64,000 bases of DNA from Paenibacillus antri (GTDB taxonomy: Bacteria > Bacillota > Bacilli > Paenibacillales > YIM-B00363). Both the position numbers and the translations under genes were made by a program. Positions 1 through 8,800 of the stretch are shown in pieces (position 1 is the stretch's first letter; every line of letters begins with the position of its first letter). The notes below the pieces were generated by a model. It ran no database searches. It saw only the letters and a list, made by a program, of their open reading frames with translations, and had not been told where the DNA came from. The stretch covers positions 124,001 through 188,000 of the forward strand of contig NZ_VCIW01000013.1 of assembly GCF_005765165.1 (NCBI RefSeq), in the 5' to 3' direction.

Positions 1-1
1 G

Positions 2-820
2 GCGGACATGTACCATATGCCGGCGACCGGACAATGCGGCTTCGATTGTTACGTCGGCGGACCGCGGCGGAAGCGATACGTCGGCACGACGAAGTTCAGG
101 CCGGGCGCAGACGCCTACGAGTCCGTCCTGTTCGAAGGCTTCGACCGACGGAAGCGCGAAGTGACGATCCATTTTCCGCTGTATCAAGGGGTGGAAGAAG
201 TGTATGTCGGCCTTGCGAAGGACGCTTCGATCGCGTCGCCGGGCGAATTCGACGATGACGGGCGGATCGTGTTTTACGGGACGTCCATTACGCAGGGCGG
301 CTGCGCCAGCCGACCGGGGATGGCGTATCCGAATATCGTCGGCCGAAGGTTGAACCTGGAATGCGTGAACTTGGGCTTCTCGGGAAATGGGAAGGGAGAG
401 GCGGAGCTGGCGCGCATCATCCGCGGCATCGATCGCTTGAAGCTGCTCGTGCTGGATTACGAACCGAACGTCAGTCTGGAGCAATTTCAAGAGACGCTGC
501 CCGTCTTCGTCGATTTGCTTCGTTCGGAGCATCCGGCGCTTCCGATTCTCGTCGTATCCGGCATCAAGAGCGCATTGGGAGACTTTCAGGAGGCGGTTCG
601 GCTCAAGCGGGAGCTCTGCAGAGACTTCGCGCGCGACTTCGTTCTGGAGAGGCGGTCGTCCGGGGACTTGAACCTCCGATTCTTGAACGGAGACGCTCTG
701 CTGGGTCGTCGTTACGAGGAATGCACGGTCGACGGAGTCCATCCGACGGATCTGGGCTTTCAGCGGATGTCGGACGCGATGGCGAAGGCGATCCGATCGA
801 TGTTGGCCATGAAGGGGTAG
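2..820 (+). CDS. SGNH/GDSL-family hydrolase, 5' truncated by window edge
   Basis: C-terminal 272 residues of an SGNH hydrolase (esterase/lipase fold). The reading frame is open to the first bases, and a first ATG at 8 has no room for a ribosome binding site, so the true start probably lies outside the window. About 90 residues resembling the beta-rich N-terminal domain of SGNH hydrolases precede block I, GTSITQGG, with the nucleophilic Ser. GFSGNG supplies the oxyanion Gly/Asn, and DGVHPTDLGF near the C-terminus carries the catalytic Asp and His. Substrate is unknown; relatives deacylate carbohydrates. No signal peptide can be judged because the N-terminus is missing. Confidence 0.85.
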   Translation, partial: ADMYHMPATGQCGFDCYVGGPRRKRYVGTTKFRPGADAYESVLFEGFDRRKREVTIHFPLYQGVEEVYVGLAKDASIASPGEFDDDGRIVFYGTSITQGGCASRPGMAYPNIVGRRLNLECVNLGFSGNGKGEAELARIIRGIDRLKLLVLDYEPNVSLEQFQETLPVFVDLLRSEHPALPILVVSGIKSALGDFQEAVRLKRELCRDFARDFVLERRSSGDLNLRFLNGDALLGRRYEECTVDGVHPTDLGFQRMSDAMAKAIRSMLAMKG

Positions 821-842
821 AATTGGAATAAACAGGCTATGC

Positions 843-871
843 AAGGGGCGGCTCTGGCCGCCTCTTTTTTT
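843..871 (+). terminator. Rho-independent terminator after SGNH hydrolase
   Basis: Perfect 6-bp stem GGCGGC/GCCGCC (847-852, 857-862) with a TCTG loop, extended by weaker A-T and G-T pairs, followed by a T run. It ends the hydrolase transcript. Confidence 0.85.
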
Positions 872-983
872 ATGGTCTGAGAGATTCGTTTCACTTTTCC
901 GCTAATCGCTTAATCTATTTCCCCAATCCGGCTCACTCCTATATGAGTATATTTATAGCACCATATGAAAGGAGTGAGGTCAA

Positions 984-1496
984 TTGGTCATGAAGAAGCG
1001 TCGTTGGAGGACGTTATATCGCAGTGATCTCAGCATCGGAAATACTAGACTTGGGAGATTGACCGCTCGGGCAACCACTCCCGAAATAACGGTTGCCTCC
1101 TTAAGCGTCCCCGAAGTGAGAACCCGCACTTGCACGCGGCGAGTATGTGCATTGGGCGTATGTAGAAACGTACCCTACCCCTGCGTCCAAAGAAGAACGC
1201 TTACCCACCGAATTGTAGCCTATGTTACCTATCCGGATAACCTCTCTCAGGCAGCGGTGAATTCGATTAACACCTGCTTGCAGACTGCGGTTAGGGCAAT
1301 GGAAGAAGCGGCAAGAAGATTGTTACCTTTACTTGTGAATGATCCGCAAACCGGCCTTGGCGCTGTCCTTGCAGTTGGTTCGGCATCTCTTAACACTTGC
1401 CTTGCGCTTGAAATTCGTAGACAGGTACGACTTTCCGTCGGGTACCGTCGTTCGGCATCGGACTGGAGAGCTGTCAGCAAGCGTAAGAGACGGTAA
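984..1496 (+). CDS. Arg-rich, Cys-containing protein of unknown function
   Basis: Not recognised. 170 residues, very basic: about 27 Arg and an Arg/Lys tail. Six Cys at about 50, 55, 60, 67, 98 and 139; the first four form a C-x4-C-x4-C-x6-C cluster that could bind metal or form disulfides. A more hydrophobic helical half follows (about 88-150, with Ala/Leu-rich stretches). No signal peptide. AAAGGAG at 968-974 is 9 nt from a TTG at 984; the ATG at 990 is the alternative start. A strong hairpin follows, so it is a single-gene unit. It lies beside a tiny CxC peptide and an Arg-rich trypsin-like protein, which may be related functionally. A DNA- or spore-associated basic protein is only a guess. 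Confidence 0.6.
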   Translation: MVMKKRRWRTLYRSDLSIGNTRLGRLTARATTPEITVASLSVPEVRTRTCTRRVCALGVCRNVPYPCVQRRTLTHRIVAYVTYPDNLSQAAVNSINTCLQTAVRAMEEAARRLLPLLVNDPQTGLGAVLAVGSASLNTCLALEIRRQVRLSVGYRRSASDWRAVSKRKRR

Positions 1497-1514
1497 GAAG
1501 CTAGAAATAAAACA

Positions 1515-1546
1515 GCCCTAGGTTTCTCCAAGGAGAGACCTAGGGC
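1515..1546 (+). terminator. Hairpin terminator between convergent genes
   Basis: Inverted repeat GCCCTAGGTtTCT / AGAgACCTAGGGC with loop CCAAGG; one G-T wobble. It is followed by CGTTGTTTG rather than a clean T run. It separates the plus-strand Arg/Cys-rich gene from the minus-strand 36-residue gene and may serve both. Confidence 0.7.
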
Positions 1547-1575
1547 CGTTGTTTGCGTTCGGGGTCATGTCCGCA

Positions 1576-1686
1576 TTATTTCGCTTTTCGCGAGAGTCTT
1601 TTCCGGCAGCCGCACGAACGACCGCTCTTCCTCTTGGCAATGCGGCGTACTGCCGAAGATTTCGGTTTTTTATTACACATACACAT
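1576..1686 (-). CDS. 36-residue basic peptide with CxC pairs
   Basis: Very small gene, not recognised. It starts MCMCNKK, ends in a Lys/Arg-rich tail, and contains a second Cys pair (CGC). The ATG at 1686 is preceded by an AAAGGAGG site at near-ideal spacing (about 8 nt), which selects this start over a longer upstream frame and argues for real translation. Two CxC pairs in 36 residues suggest a small zinc or iron site or a redox peptide; the many Lys/Arg suggest nucleic-acid or surface binding. It is convergent with the Arg/Cys-rich gene and divergent from the protease gene. Confidence 0.55.
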   Translation of the reverse strand: MCMCNKKPKSSAVRRIAKRKSGRSCGCRKRLSRKAK

Positions 1687-1857
1687 ACGATCACCCTCCT
1701 TTGCGAGATTCAAGGTTAAGGTATGTCTCAAGGAAATGAATGGTGTTGGATGATGGCACAATTGTAACATCGTCGTGCCGGCGATCATGCCCAATCACTT
1801 TTCGTTATGGGTCAATACAATACTCTAAAATTATGAGGGATAGGTGATCAGTGGATC

Positions 1858-2895
1858 ATGGTACCCTTTGCCGTCGCTTATGAAATAAAGGAGCGCTTAG
1901 CGCGTTCGATGCTAAATGACCCGAAAATTCAAGGGATCGGCGTAGGATATAGAGATCCTCGGCGACCGAGAAGGGGCGCGGCAGTTATTATTTACGCCAA
2001 TTCCATTTCGGCTTACTCTCTTGGGATTCCAGATTCTTTCGCGACCGATAGGAAAAACAAGAACATTAAGGTTCCTGTAAGGTTCGTAAAAACAGAGGGA
2101 TTTCATTCCCATGTAAATTACCGCTCGCGCATTCGACCTTTATTAGCCGGTTACAGTATTGGCACGACCCGCGGATCGGGGACGGCGGGTTTGATTGTCG
2201 CCAACTTCCCTGGAAACAACAAACGATATATACTCAGCAACAATCACGTTCTAACGAATCCGACAAATTCCAGGAATAGAGCGGTTACATTCCAGCCTGG
2301 AGGGGCGGACAACGGGAGTAGAAATAGGGACCGAATCGGTCACTTGGAACGACTCGCGAGGTTACGACGGAACCGTATCAATTATATGGATGCCGCCATT
2401 TCAGTTCCGATCCGAACAAGTGCAATAAACCCGCGTTATGCTGCAGTCGGGGTCGTTCCCGGACATGTAACCTCGTTTCGAGTAGGCGACCGCTTCAAGA
2501 AGGTCGGTCGAACGACCGGATTTTCTTATGGAGTAGTCGATTCCGTGAATACGGATGTAAGAGTGGGTTATGAAAGACTGGGAAGCTTCAGATTTAAGAA
2601 TCAGACCGTCATCGCGGGGAAGAAACCTGTTTCCTTACCGGGGGACTCCGGCTCGGTATGGCTGAGAAGGTCGGACGACTTTGCCGCTGCCGTGAATTTT
2701 GCCGGTTCCGACGACGGGAAAATGTCCGTCGCCTTTCCGATTCAATGGTTTATGGTGCGATTCGGCGCACGCGTAGCTCGCCCGAAGGGTGTCGGTCTCG
2801 TCCGTTCGATAAAGAAGAATAACGGCAGCATGGCTTATACTCGTCAACTCTCTCGGAGAGAGCTCGCTTCGATTCAAGTCATTTATACACGCTAG
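1858..2895 (+). CDS. Trypsin-like serine protease, Nal1-like, without signal peptide
   Basis: 345 residues. A trypsin-fold triad can be read as His130 (SNNHVL), Asp178 (YMDAAI) and Ser264 in LPGDSGS. The N-terminal ~70 residues, with KIQGIGVGYR and a short beta segment, resemble the Nal1-type N-terminal domain found before some bacterial S1 peptidases. There is no signal peptide or membrane segment, so it should act inside the cell or leave by a non-Sec route. The protein is unusually Arg-rich, like its small neighbours. AGGTGA about 10 nt before the ATG is the likely ribosome binding site. Substrate unknown; an inactive binding protein is unlikely because the triad is intact. Confidence 0.8.
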   Translation: MVPFAVAYEIKERLARSMLNDPKIQGIGVGYRDPRRPRRGAAVIIYANSISAYSLGIPDSFATDRKNKNIKVPVRFVKTEGFHSHVNYRSRIRPLLAGYSIGTTRGSGTAGLIVANFPGNNKRYILSNNHVLTNPTNSRNRAVTFQPGGADNGSRNRDRIGHLERLARLRRNRINYMDAAISVPIRTSAINPRYAAVGVVPGHVTSFRVGDRFKKVGRTTGFSYGVVDSVNTDVRVGYERLGSFRFKNQTVIAGKKPVSLPGDSGSVWLRRSDDFAAAVNFAGSDDGKMSVAFPIQWFMVRFGARVARPKGVGLVRSIKKNNGSMAYTRQLSRRELASIQVIYTR

Positions 2896-2905
2896 CATGA
2901 AGAAA

Positions 2906-2928
2906 GGGAACCGCGTCACGCGGCTCCC
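2906..2928. terminator. Bidirectional terminator-like hairpin
   Basis: GGGaaCCGCG-TCA-CGCGGctCCC, one mismatch, between the convergent protease gene and the minus-strand small gene. C/T-rich rather than T-only tail on the plus strand. Confidence 0.6.
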
Positions 2929-2945
2929 CCCCTCTTCGTTCCCCA

Positions 2946-3140
2946 TTACGTCGGCTTGCCGTTCAACGTAGGCGGCGCCTCCTGCTGCAGCTCCGGACCG
3001 AACTCGTCGACGATCGCCGTCGGATTGCCGTCTTGGTTCCACGCATCCAACGTCATGAACGCGTCGGTCCGCGCGCCGTCGGTCGAGTCTTTCGCTCGCG
3101 CTTGCTTCAATTGCTTTTCGACTGTTTCGTTTTCGCTCAT
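2946..3140 (-). CDS. 64-residue acidic hypothetical protein
   Basis: Not recognised. 64 residues, hydrophilic, begins MSENETVEKQLKQARAK, with a short amphipathic N-terminal helix and a Pro/Asn-rich tail; no Cys and no membrane segment. AAGGAG stands about 8 nt upstream of the ATG. It is 67 bp downstream of the LuxR regulator on the same strand and could be cotranscribed with it; a short palindrome (3190-3206) lies between them. Confidence 0.6.
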   Translation of the reverse strand: MSENETVEKQLKQARAKDSTDGARTDAFMTLDAWNQDGNPTAIVDEFGPELQQEAPPTLNGKPT

Positions 3141-3207
3141 CGGGACGCTCCTTCGCTGCTGGATATTTTCCGGCTCGACCTTACGAGTGTTTCCGATATC
3201 CGGAAAG

Positions 3208-5298
3208 CTATTCCAACAACCGCTTCAACAGCTGCGTTCGATTTTTCGCCGCGAGCTTCGCCATCATCGACCGGAGATGCTTCTTCACCGTCACTTCGCT
3301 GACGAACAAGGCGGCGGCGATGTCCGCGTTCTTCATGCCTTGCTCCAACAGCTTGGCGACCTCCTTCTCGCGAGGGGTGAGCTCGGGACGGCCGGCGATG
3401 CGGTCCGCGGCGGGGGGCGCGTCGGCTTCCGCTTGCGCGCCGGCCGCGGCTTCGGAAGCCGCCTGACCGACCAGCCGGGACTGCCCCGTCAGGCGAAGCA
3501 TGCGATGCACATAGTCCAGTCCGAGCTCGCCGCGCCGATCGATCACGAAGGTCTGGGCCGGCGTCGTATCCTCGTACTCGGTATGCGCCGGGCAGCGCGC
3601 GACTTCGAATCCGAGGCTCTTGTGCGCTTCGATGAAATACGTCGTCGGCGCGGGCGATTCGACGATCAGCTCCCCGGAGTATATCAAATCGTGAAGCAGA
3701 TACCCCATCGCGGATTGCTGCGCAGGGTCTTCATAATCGGCCGTATCGATCGTCTCGACGAACCACCCCGCCCGGTAATCGCTCGGCACGGCGAGGCGCG
3801 CCTCCATCGCGGAGGACAAGTTCGAGAAATAGGCTTTCGACCGCGGGGCGCGCCGTAAATACGGCAACGTCTTCTCGTTGATCGGGACGACGACGGCGAA
3901 GCCGAGCATCGCGCCCGCCGCATTCCGCAGGACGCGAACGATATCGTAACCGAGCGCGAACAACGCCTCGAAATCGACCTTCTGCACCGTGTAGGCCGTT
4001 TCGCGCGCGGTAAGCCCGAACGCGAACCTTCGATCCGACAAGGGATCGTAAATTTCAATCCGAGCTTCCCGCGATTCGGTCTTGCGCCTTTGCACGTACG
4101 CCTCCAACTCCGACCTTTCCGCCGGTCCCGCAGGGAAGAAACGAAGCGGCGCCGTATCGAACCAATTCATGAACGCCCGAATCAGCGAATCGCCGACGTA
4201 ATACATGATCTCTACGCCGTCCTGCGCTTCGCCGCCGCTTTCGTTCGGTTCTGTCATCTTGGCGTAATAATATTGCATCGCGCGCTGCCGAATTCGCTCG
4301 TACCGCTCCGGCGTTCTCGAGAGCAGCTCGCGATTGACCAGCTCCCGCATTAAGCCGTGCATCGCCCAGCCCCGATCGACCTTGCGGATGAAAGAGAACC
4401 GAATCAACTGATAAAATTCCGACGCCGTGATCTCGCGCTCCATGGCGTAAGAGAGCGACTCCTGTTGGAACCGACGCAAGACGGCCGCCGCTTCGACGAA
4501 CGGCCGCAGATGCTCGTCGGGCACTTCCTCCAACCACCGATTCACGACATAAGCGAGCGTGTCGTACCTGTCCGCTTCGGCGTAAGGGCCGGCTTCCGCA
4601 TTCGCGTCGAGCTCGGGGGAGCCGGGGGAGGCGTACAGGAAGGCAAGCAGCGACATCGTCAGCGGGTGCCCGCGGGAGGCGCTTCGAAAGCGCGTTGCCG
4701 CCCCCCGGTCGAAGATATGCATATATTCGGCATAGCGTTCGACGGAGGCGGCGTCCAGCTCGGCGAGCGGCAGCCGGGTAAGGCACCGGCCCCAAGCCGC
4801 CGAGATTCGCCACGCTTCGGACAACGGGTACCGGCCGGCGACGACGATCATGACGTTCTTCCCCAGCCGCTTCAAGAACGACTCGCGGAGCCACTGATCC
4901 AAGCTTTCCATCTGTTCGTATGTATCGATAAAGAGATAGAGCGGACTAGCCTCGGCGATGCCGGCCAACGCGTCGACGCAGGCATCGACAAGCCGCGTCT
5001 CCTCCGCGCCGCGTTCCGCGCGGATGTCGAGCGCTTCGAGAAGACGGGAGCAGAACGCATGCGGCGTCCGAACGAAGCCGACGCTGTCGACGGTCGCGGT
5101 CGTTCCGCCGGAGGCTCTCGCCCGTTTTTCGAATTCGTCCAGGAGGAAGCTCTTTCCCATCCCCCCCGTGCCGTATACGTTCAGAAGCTGACGCGAAGCG
5201 GGAAGCTTCGCTCGCAGCGCCTCGAATACGGACAGTTCGCGTTTACGGCCGACGAAGGCGCGGCTGTCCCACTCCGTTTCCACTTCGTTCAAGCTCAT
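3208..5298 (-). CDS. STAND-type ATPase / LuxR-family transcriptional regulator with GNAT-like middle
   Basis: About 696 residues from the ATG at 5298 (GGAG about 10 nt upstream); the frame is open further 5' but without a better start. Order: STAND/AAA-type ATPase with Walker A GTGGMGKSF at 43-51 and Walker B LYLFIDTYE near 120-128; winged/helical region to about 400; an alpha/beta segment about 440-620 that ends with SLGFEVA-type residues typical of GNAT acetyltransferases; C-terminal LuxR/GerE helix-turn-helix starting LTPREKEVAKLL (last ~57 residues). Unlike MalT it shows no TPR array. It probably acts as an ATP-dependent signal-sensing activator. It is divergent from the VOC/giant-protein operon, the likely target. 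The GNAT-like reading is tentative. Confidence 0.8.
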   Translation of the reverse strand: MSLNEVETEWDSRAFVGRKRELSVFEALRAKLPASRQLLNVYGTGGMGKSFLLDEFEKRARASGGTTATVDSVGFVRTPHAFCSRLLEALDIRAERGAEETRLVDACVDALAGIAEASPLYLFIDTYEQMESLDQWLRESFLKRLGKNVMIVVAGRYPLSEAWRISAAWGRCLTRLPLAELDAASVERYAEYMHIFDRGAATRFRSASRGHPLTMSLLAFLYASPGSPELDANAEAGPYAEADRYDTLAYVVNRWLEEVPDEHLRPFVEAAAVLRRFQQESLSYAMEREITASEFYQLIRFSFIRKVDRGWAMHGLMRELVNRELLSRTPERYERIRQRAMQYYYAKMTEPNESGGEAQDGVEIMYYVGDSLIRAFMNWFDTAPLRFFPAGPAERSELEAYVQRRKTESREARIEIYDPLSDRRFAFGLTARETAYTVQKVDFEALFALGYDIVRVLRNAAGAMLGFAVVVPINEKTLPYLRRAPRSKAYFSNLSSAMEARLAVPSDYRAGWFVETIDTADYEDPAQQSAMGYLLHDLIYSGELIVESPAPTTYFIEAHKSLGFEVARCPAHTEYEDTTPAQTFVIDRRGELGLDYVHRMLRLTGQSRLVGQAASEAAAGAQAEADAPPAADRIAGRPELTPREKEVAKLLEQGMKNADIAAALFVSEVTVKKHLRSMMAKLAAKNRTQLLKRLLE

Positions 5299-5358
5299 GT
5301 CCGGTTCGCTCCATTTTCCATCGTTTCGGAATCGGTAATATTTTACAACAAGTCGGGA

Positions 5359-5439
5359 CTTTCGGATATGGGCGGGAATGCCTAGGCGCGATAAGGCGTG
5401 CCTAGGTATCCTTTCGGATACCCCGAAAGCCTGCTTTCG
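5359..5439. promoter_or_regulatory. Cluster of inverted and direct repeats in divergent promoter region
   Basis: Between the LuxR gene and the VOC gene. Three inverted repeats stand in a row: CCTAGGCGCG (5381-5390) with CGTGCCTAGG (5397-5406), 9 of 10 pairs; GGTATCC/GGATACC (5405-5411, 5416-5422), perfect; CGAAAG/CTTTCG (5424-5429, 5434-5439), perfect. CTTTCGGATA also occurs as a direct repeat (about 5360 and 5412). These are plausible operator sites for the divergent regulator; no experiment supports this. Confidence 0.5.
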
Positions 5440-5499
5440 CATACTTATGGGGCTTCCGCAGGCGTGGTAGGATGAATCTCGGCAGGGAGGAGGGGAATC

Positions 5500-5844
5500 A
5501 TGACAACGCCTTTCCGATTGGGGCATATCGCGTTATTCGCTCGGAATCGCGAGCGGGTAGCGTCGTTTTATCGGGAGTGGTTCGGTGCGGGGGCGGAGGG
5601 CGGCGTCGATGTCGTCGGCCATCCGAACGAAGTGAAGACGACGTACCTCGCCGCGTCGCAACGGGACTTGGAACGGCTCCGGGCTCGAATGAGGGAAGCG
5701 GGGCTTCCGGTAAGCGGGATCGAGGGCGACGGCGCGTTCGTCAAGTTCGGCTGCAACGACCCGGAAGGCAATCGAATCGAGGTGTTATGGGCCAAGGATT
5801 GGCGAGCAGGTATGGGAGAGACTGGAGGAGCGAATAAGGAATGA
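5500..5844 (+). CDS. VOC (glyoxalase/bleomycin-resistance) family protein
   Basis: 114 residues, the length of a single VOC module made of two beta-alpha-beta3 repeats. LGHIALFARNRERVASFYREWFG opens the fold and DPEGNRIEVLW closes it; His9 and the Glu of IEVLW are in the usual metal-ligand positions. Substrate cannot be inferred. AGGAGG stands a few bases before the ATG. Its stop overlaps the start of the giant exported protein (ATGA at 5841-5844), so the two are translationally coupled. It is divergent from the LuxR/STAND regulator. Confidence 0.8.
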   Translation: MTTPFRLGHIALFARNRERVASFYREWFGAGAEGGVDVVGHPNEVKTTYLAASQRDLERLRARMREAGLPVSGIEGDGAFVKFGCNDPEGNRIEVLWAKDWRAGMGETGGANKE

Positions 5845-8800
5845 GGAACAATCCGATGAAAAAGAGGAGTCTCGTATCGGCGATCGTCATCGCGATGCTG
5901 ATGCAGACGGCGCTGCCGATAGGATTTGCGCAGGAGTCGGGGGGCGCCGGCGAGGTTGCGCCTGCGGACCCGCTCGACACGCTCGCCGTGGTCGAGTCGC
6001 TGGCCGGCGCGAGCACGGTCGGCGAGGCGGTATACGGAGAGTCGGCGGGGCTTCAATCGCCGCCGACCGAACCGATGTGGACGGCGATGCTGCCGGCCGT
6101 GACGAAGGAGCGCGCGATTACGCTGTCGCTGTCGACGTCCCCGAACGCGATGGTGACGTTGTACGCGAACGATGCGCCCATTAACGTCGGGGACGGCGAC
6201 AACTTCGCGGACGCGCAAGGGCTGTATTCGTTCATCTATTACATGGATACGGAGCGGAAGTACGTCTTCCGGGCGACGGCCCAGCTCGGCGGATTGTCGA
6301 GTTATTCGTCGCCGGCGGAGACGAGCTTGGACGTGACGCCGCCGACGGCGCCGAAGGACGGCGAATGGACGTCGCCCGGCCCGGACCGCGTGTCGCTGCG
6401 GTGGGAGAAGGAAGGCTGGGAGGAGCCGTTCGGGTATGCCGTGTATCGGAACGGAGAACGCGTCGGCACGACCCCGGTTTCGTTCTACGAAGATATCGGG
6501 CTGCCGGGGCGCAGTTCGCTCGTGTACGGGATCGCGGCGATGGATGCGGCGGGCAACGAATCGGATCGCTACGAGGTCGCCGCCTCGACGCGGGATGCGG
6601 ACAGCGCGATGGTGAGCGATCCCGCGCATCTGGACGTCGAACGGTCGATCGTCAGCGCGGACGGTTCGACGATCGCTTACGTCCATCGGTACTACGACGA
6701 TATCGGATACGAGCGGTTGGGATTATATGTTCGCGATCTGGCGACGAACGAACTCGTTCCCGTCCCGATCCCGGCGGGGGCGTTCGCGTTGTCGCCCAGT
6801 CTGAGCGGCGACGGGCGCAAGGTCGCTTTCTCGTACTCGGGCGTCGAGGCGGCCGAGGGCATCTACATGTATGACCGATCCGCAGGAGCGGGGGCCGCGG
6901 CGGAGATCGTATACGAAGGTTACGGAACGCCGATCTTGAGCCCGGACGGCGAGACGATCTATATCCACGAACTCGAACGCGTCTCCGCGCTGGCGCTCGC
7001 GACCGGAGAGCTGACGACGTTATTCGAAGGCGACTGGGAGATCGGGCTGATTCAGAAGGTCGACGTCTCGCCGGACGGAACGCATCTTCTGTACGAACGG
7101 TCGGCCGGAGACGGCGCAGTCGGATCGGTAGAGCTATATAACCTCGGGACGAAGGAGCAAACGACGGTCGCGACCGCCGCGAAAGACGCCGCCGTCGGAA
7201 GCGGCGGCCGATACGTCGTCCTGATGCGGCAGCCCGCAGAAGAGGAGGGGGCGCTGCCGGGCATTTTCCTATACGATACCTCGTCGCCGGGCACGCCTCC
7301 GCGGTTGGTCGTAACCGACGAAGACAGCGTGTATTATTCGAAGCCGATGGTGAGCGGCGACGGCAAGCAGGTGGTCGTGGAATACTACGACAGCGATCCG
7401 GACGTCCACGAGTCGCTCGATCGAAGAGGCTATATGCACTTCGATCTCGATTCCGGCTCTTCCCGGCGCATCGGGGATCCGAGCTTCGACCACTACGAAA
7501 CGTTCGCCGATCTCAGCGCGAACGGCAGACTCGTCTTCGTCGGAACGAACACGACATTCCTAGCGGATAACACGGTGTATAGGTACTTCCCCGAAGCGGT
7601 GTTTGCGATTTGCCCGGAGGCGTGCGGCGAGATCGAGCAGCCCCCGGCCGGCGGCATTACGGGAGCGAGCTGGGCGCCGACCGAGCTCGTCGGCGGTCAG
7701 GCGAAGCTCGGCAGCGACGTCTCGCTCGAGCTGACCGGAGCGCCGAATGCGGAAGTCATCGCAACCGTCGCCTACAAGGAGGCGGAGACGACGTCCTCGG
7801 CCGAAGCGCCGCTCGCCGAGACATCGGCCGGCGTCTACGCGGGCACGTTCCCGATCGCGGCCGGCATCACGGAGATTCTCTCGGTTCGGTATCGGCTGAA
7901 GGAGAAGTCCGGCGCGACGGCCGAGCGCGAGGTCGTTCACCCGATCGGCGTGGCGGGGGAGGCGAGCGTCTCGATCGATACGCCGGATCCGGAATCGCTC
8001 TATGGCGGCAAGCTGATCGCGACGGGCGGCGGCATGTTCGCCGAGACGACGCTGAACGGTCCTGGGCCGTACGCGTTGGCGCTTCGCGGGGGCAGCAATT
8101 ATAAAATCGCATTATACGCGAAGGACGGAAGAAAGCTTACGGATACGGGGACGAGGGACGTATGGGTAAACCACGGGCAGACGGCGAACGTCGCGCTGAC
8201 CGCCGTCGTTCCGGCGACGGCGAACATTCGCGTCGTCGACGAGCGCGGGGAAGGCGTGAGCGGCGTTCCGGTCACGATCTACAGTCCGAACCCGACGGGG
8301 CCGAAGTATACGATCGCCTCCGGCGCGACGGACGCGTCCGGGCGATTGACGCTGCGCGCATCGACCGTGGGCACGACGATCCAGGTCTTTCCGTGGCTGA
8401 GCGATCCGTACGCCGCCGCGGAGCCGCAGACGGTCGTCGCCCGCGGCACGAACGACTTTACGTTCGTCACAAGGCTGAAGACCGGAACGTTGCAAGGGAT
8501 CGTTAAAGACGAGAACGGCGCTCCGGTCGCGAACGCGATGGTGTCGGTGACGCGTACCGGGGCCTACGACATGGCGATGACGGATGAGCGAGGAAGATAC
8601 TCGCTTTCGGTGCCGATCGGCTACGTGCGCGTGGAAGCGGCCCAGACGGTCGCGCCGTTCCTGCGGAGCAAATCGTATTCGACTGTTTGGATCGCCGACG
8701 GCAAGACGGCAACGCAGGACCTGACCGTGTACCGGAAGGCGAACGGCAATATTAACGTGAAGCTGAGCACGCAATTTATCGGATCGGAGCCGGCCGGCAT

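Noticed and set aside
4357-5385. Long plus-strand frame opposite the LuxR gene
   Set aside because: Arg/Pro-rich shadow of a GC-rich gene; no ribosome binding site and no family pattern.
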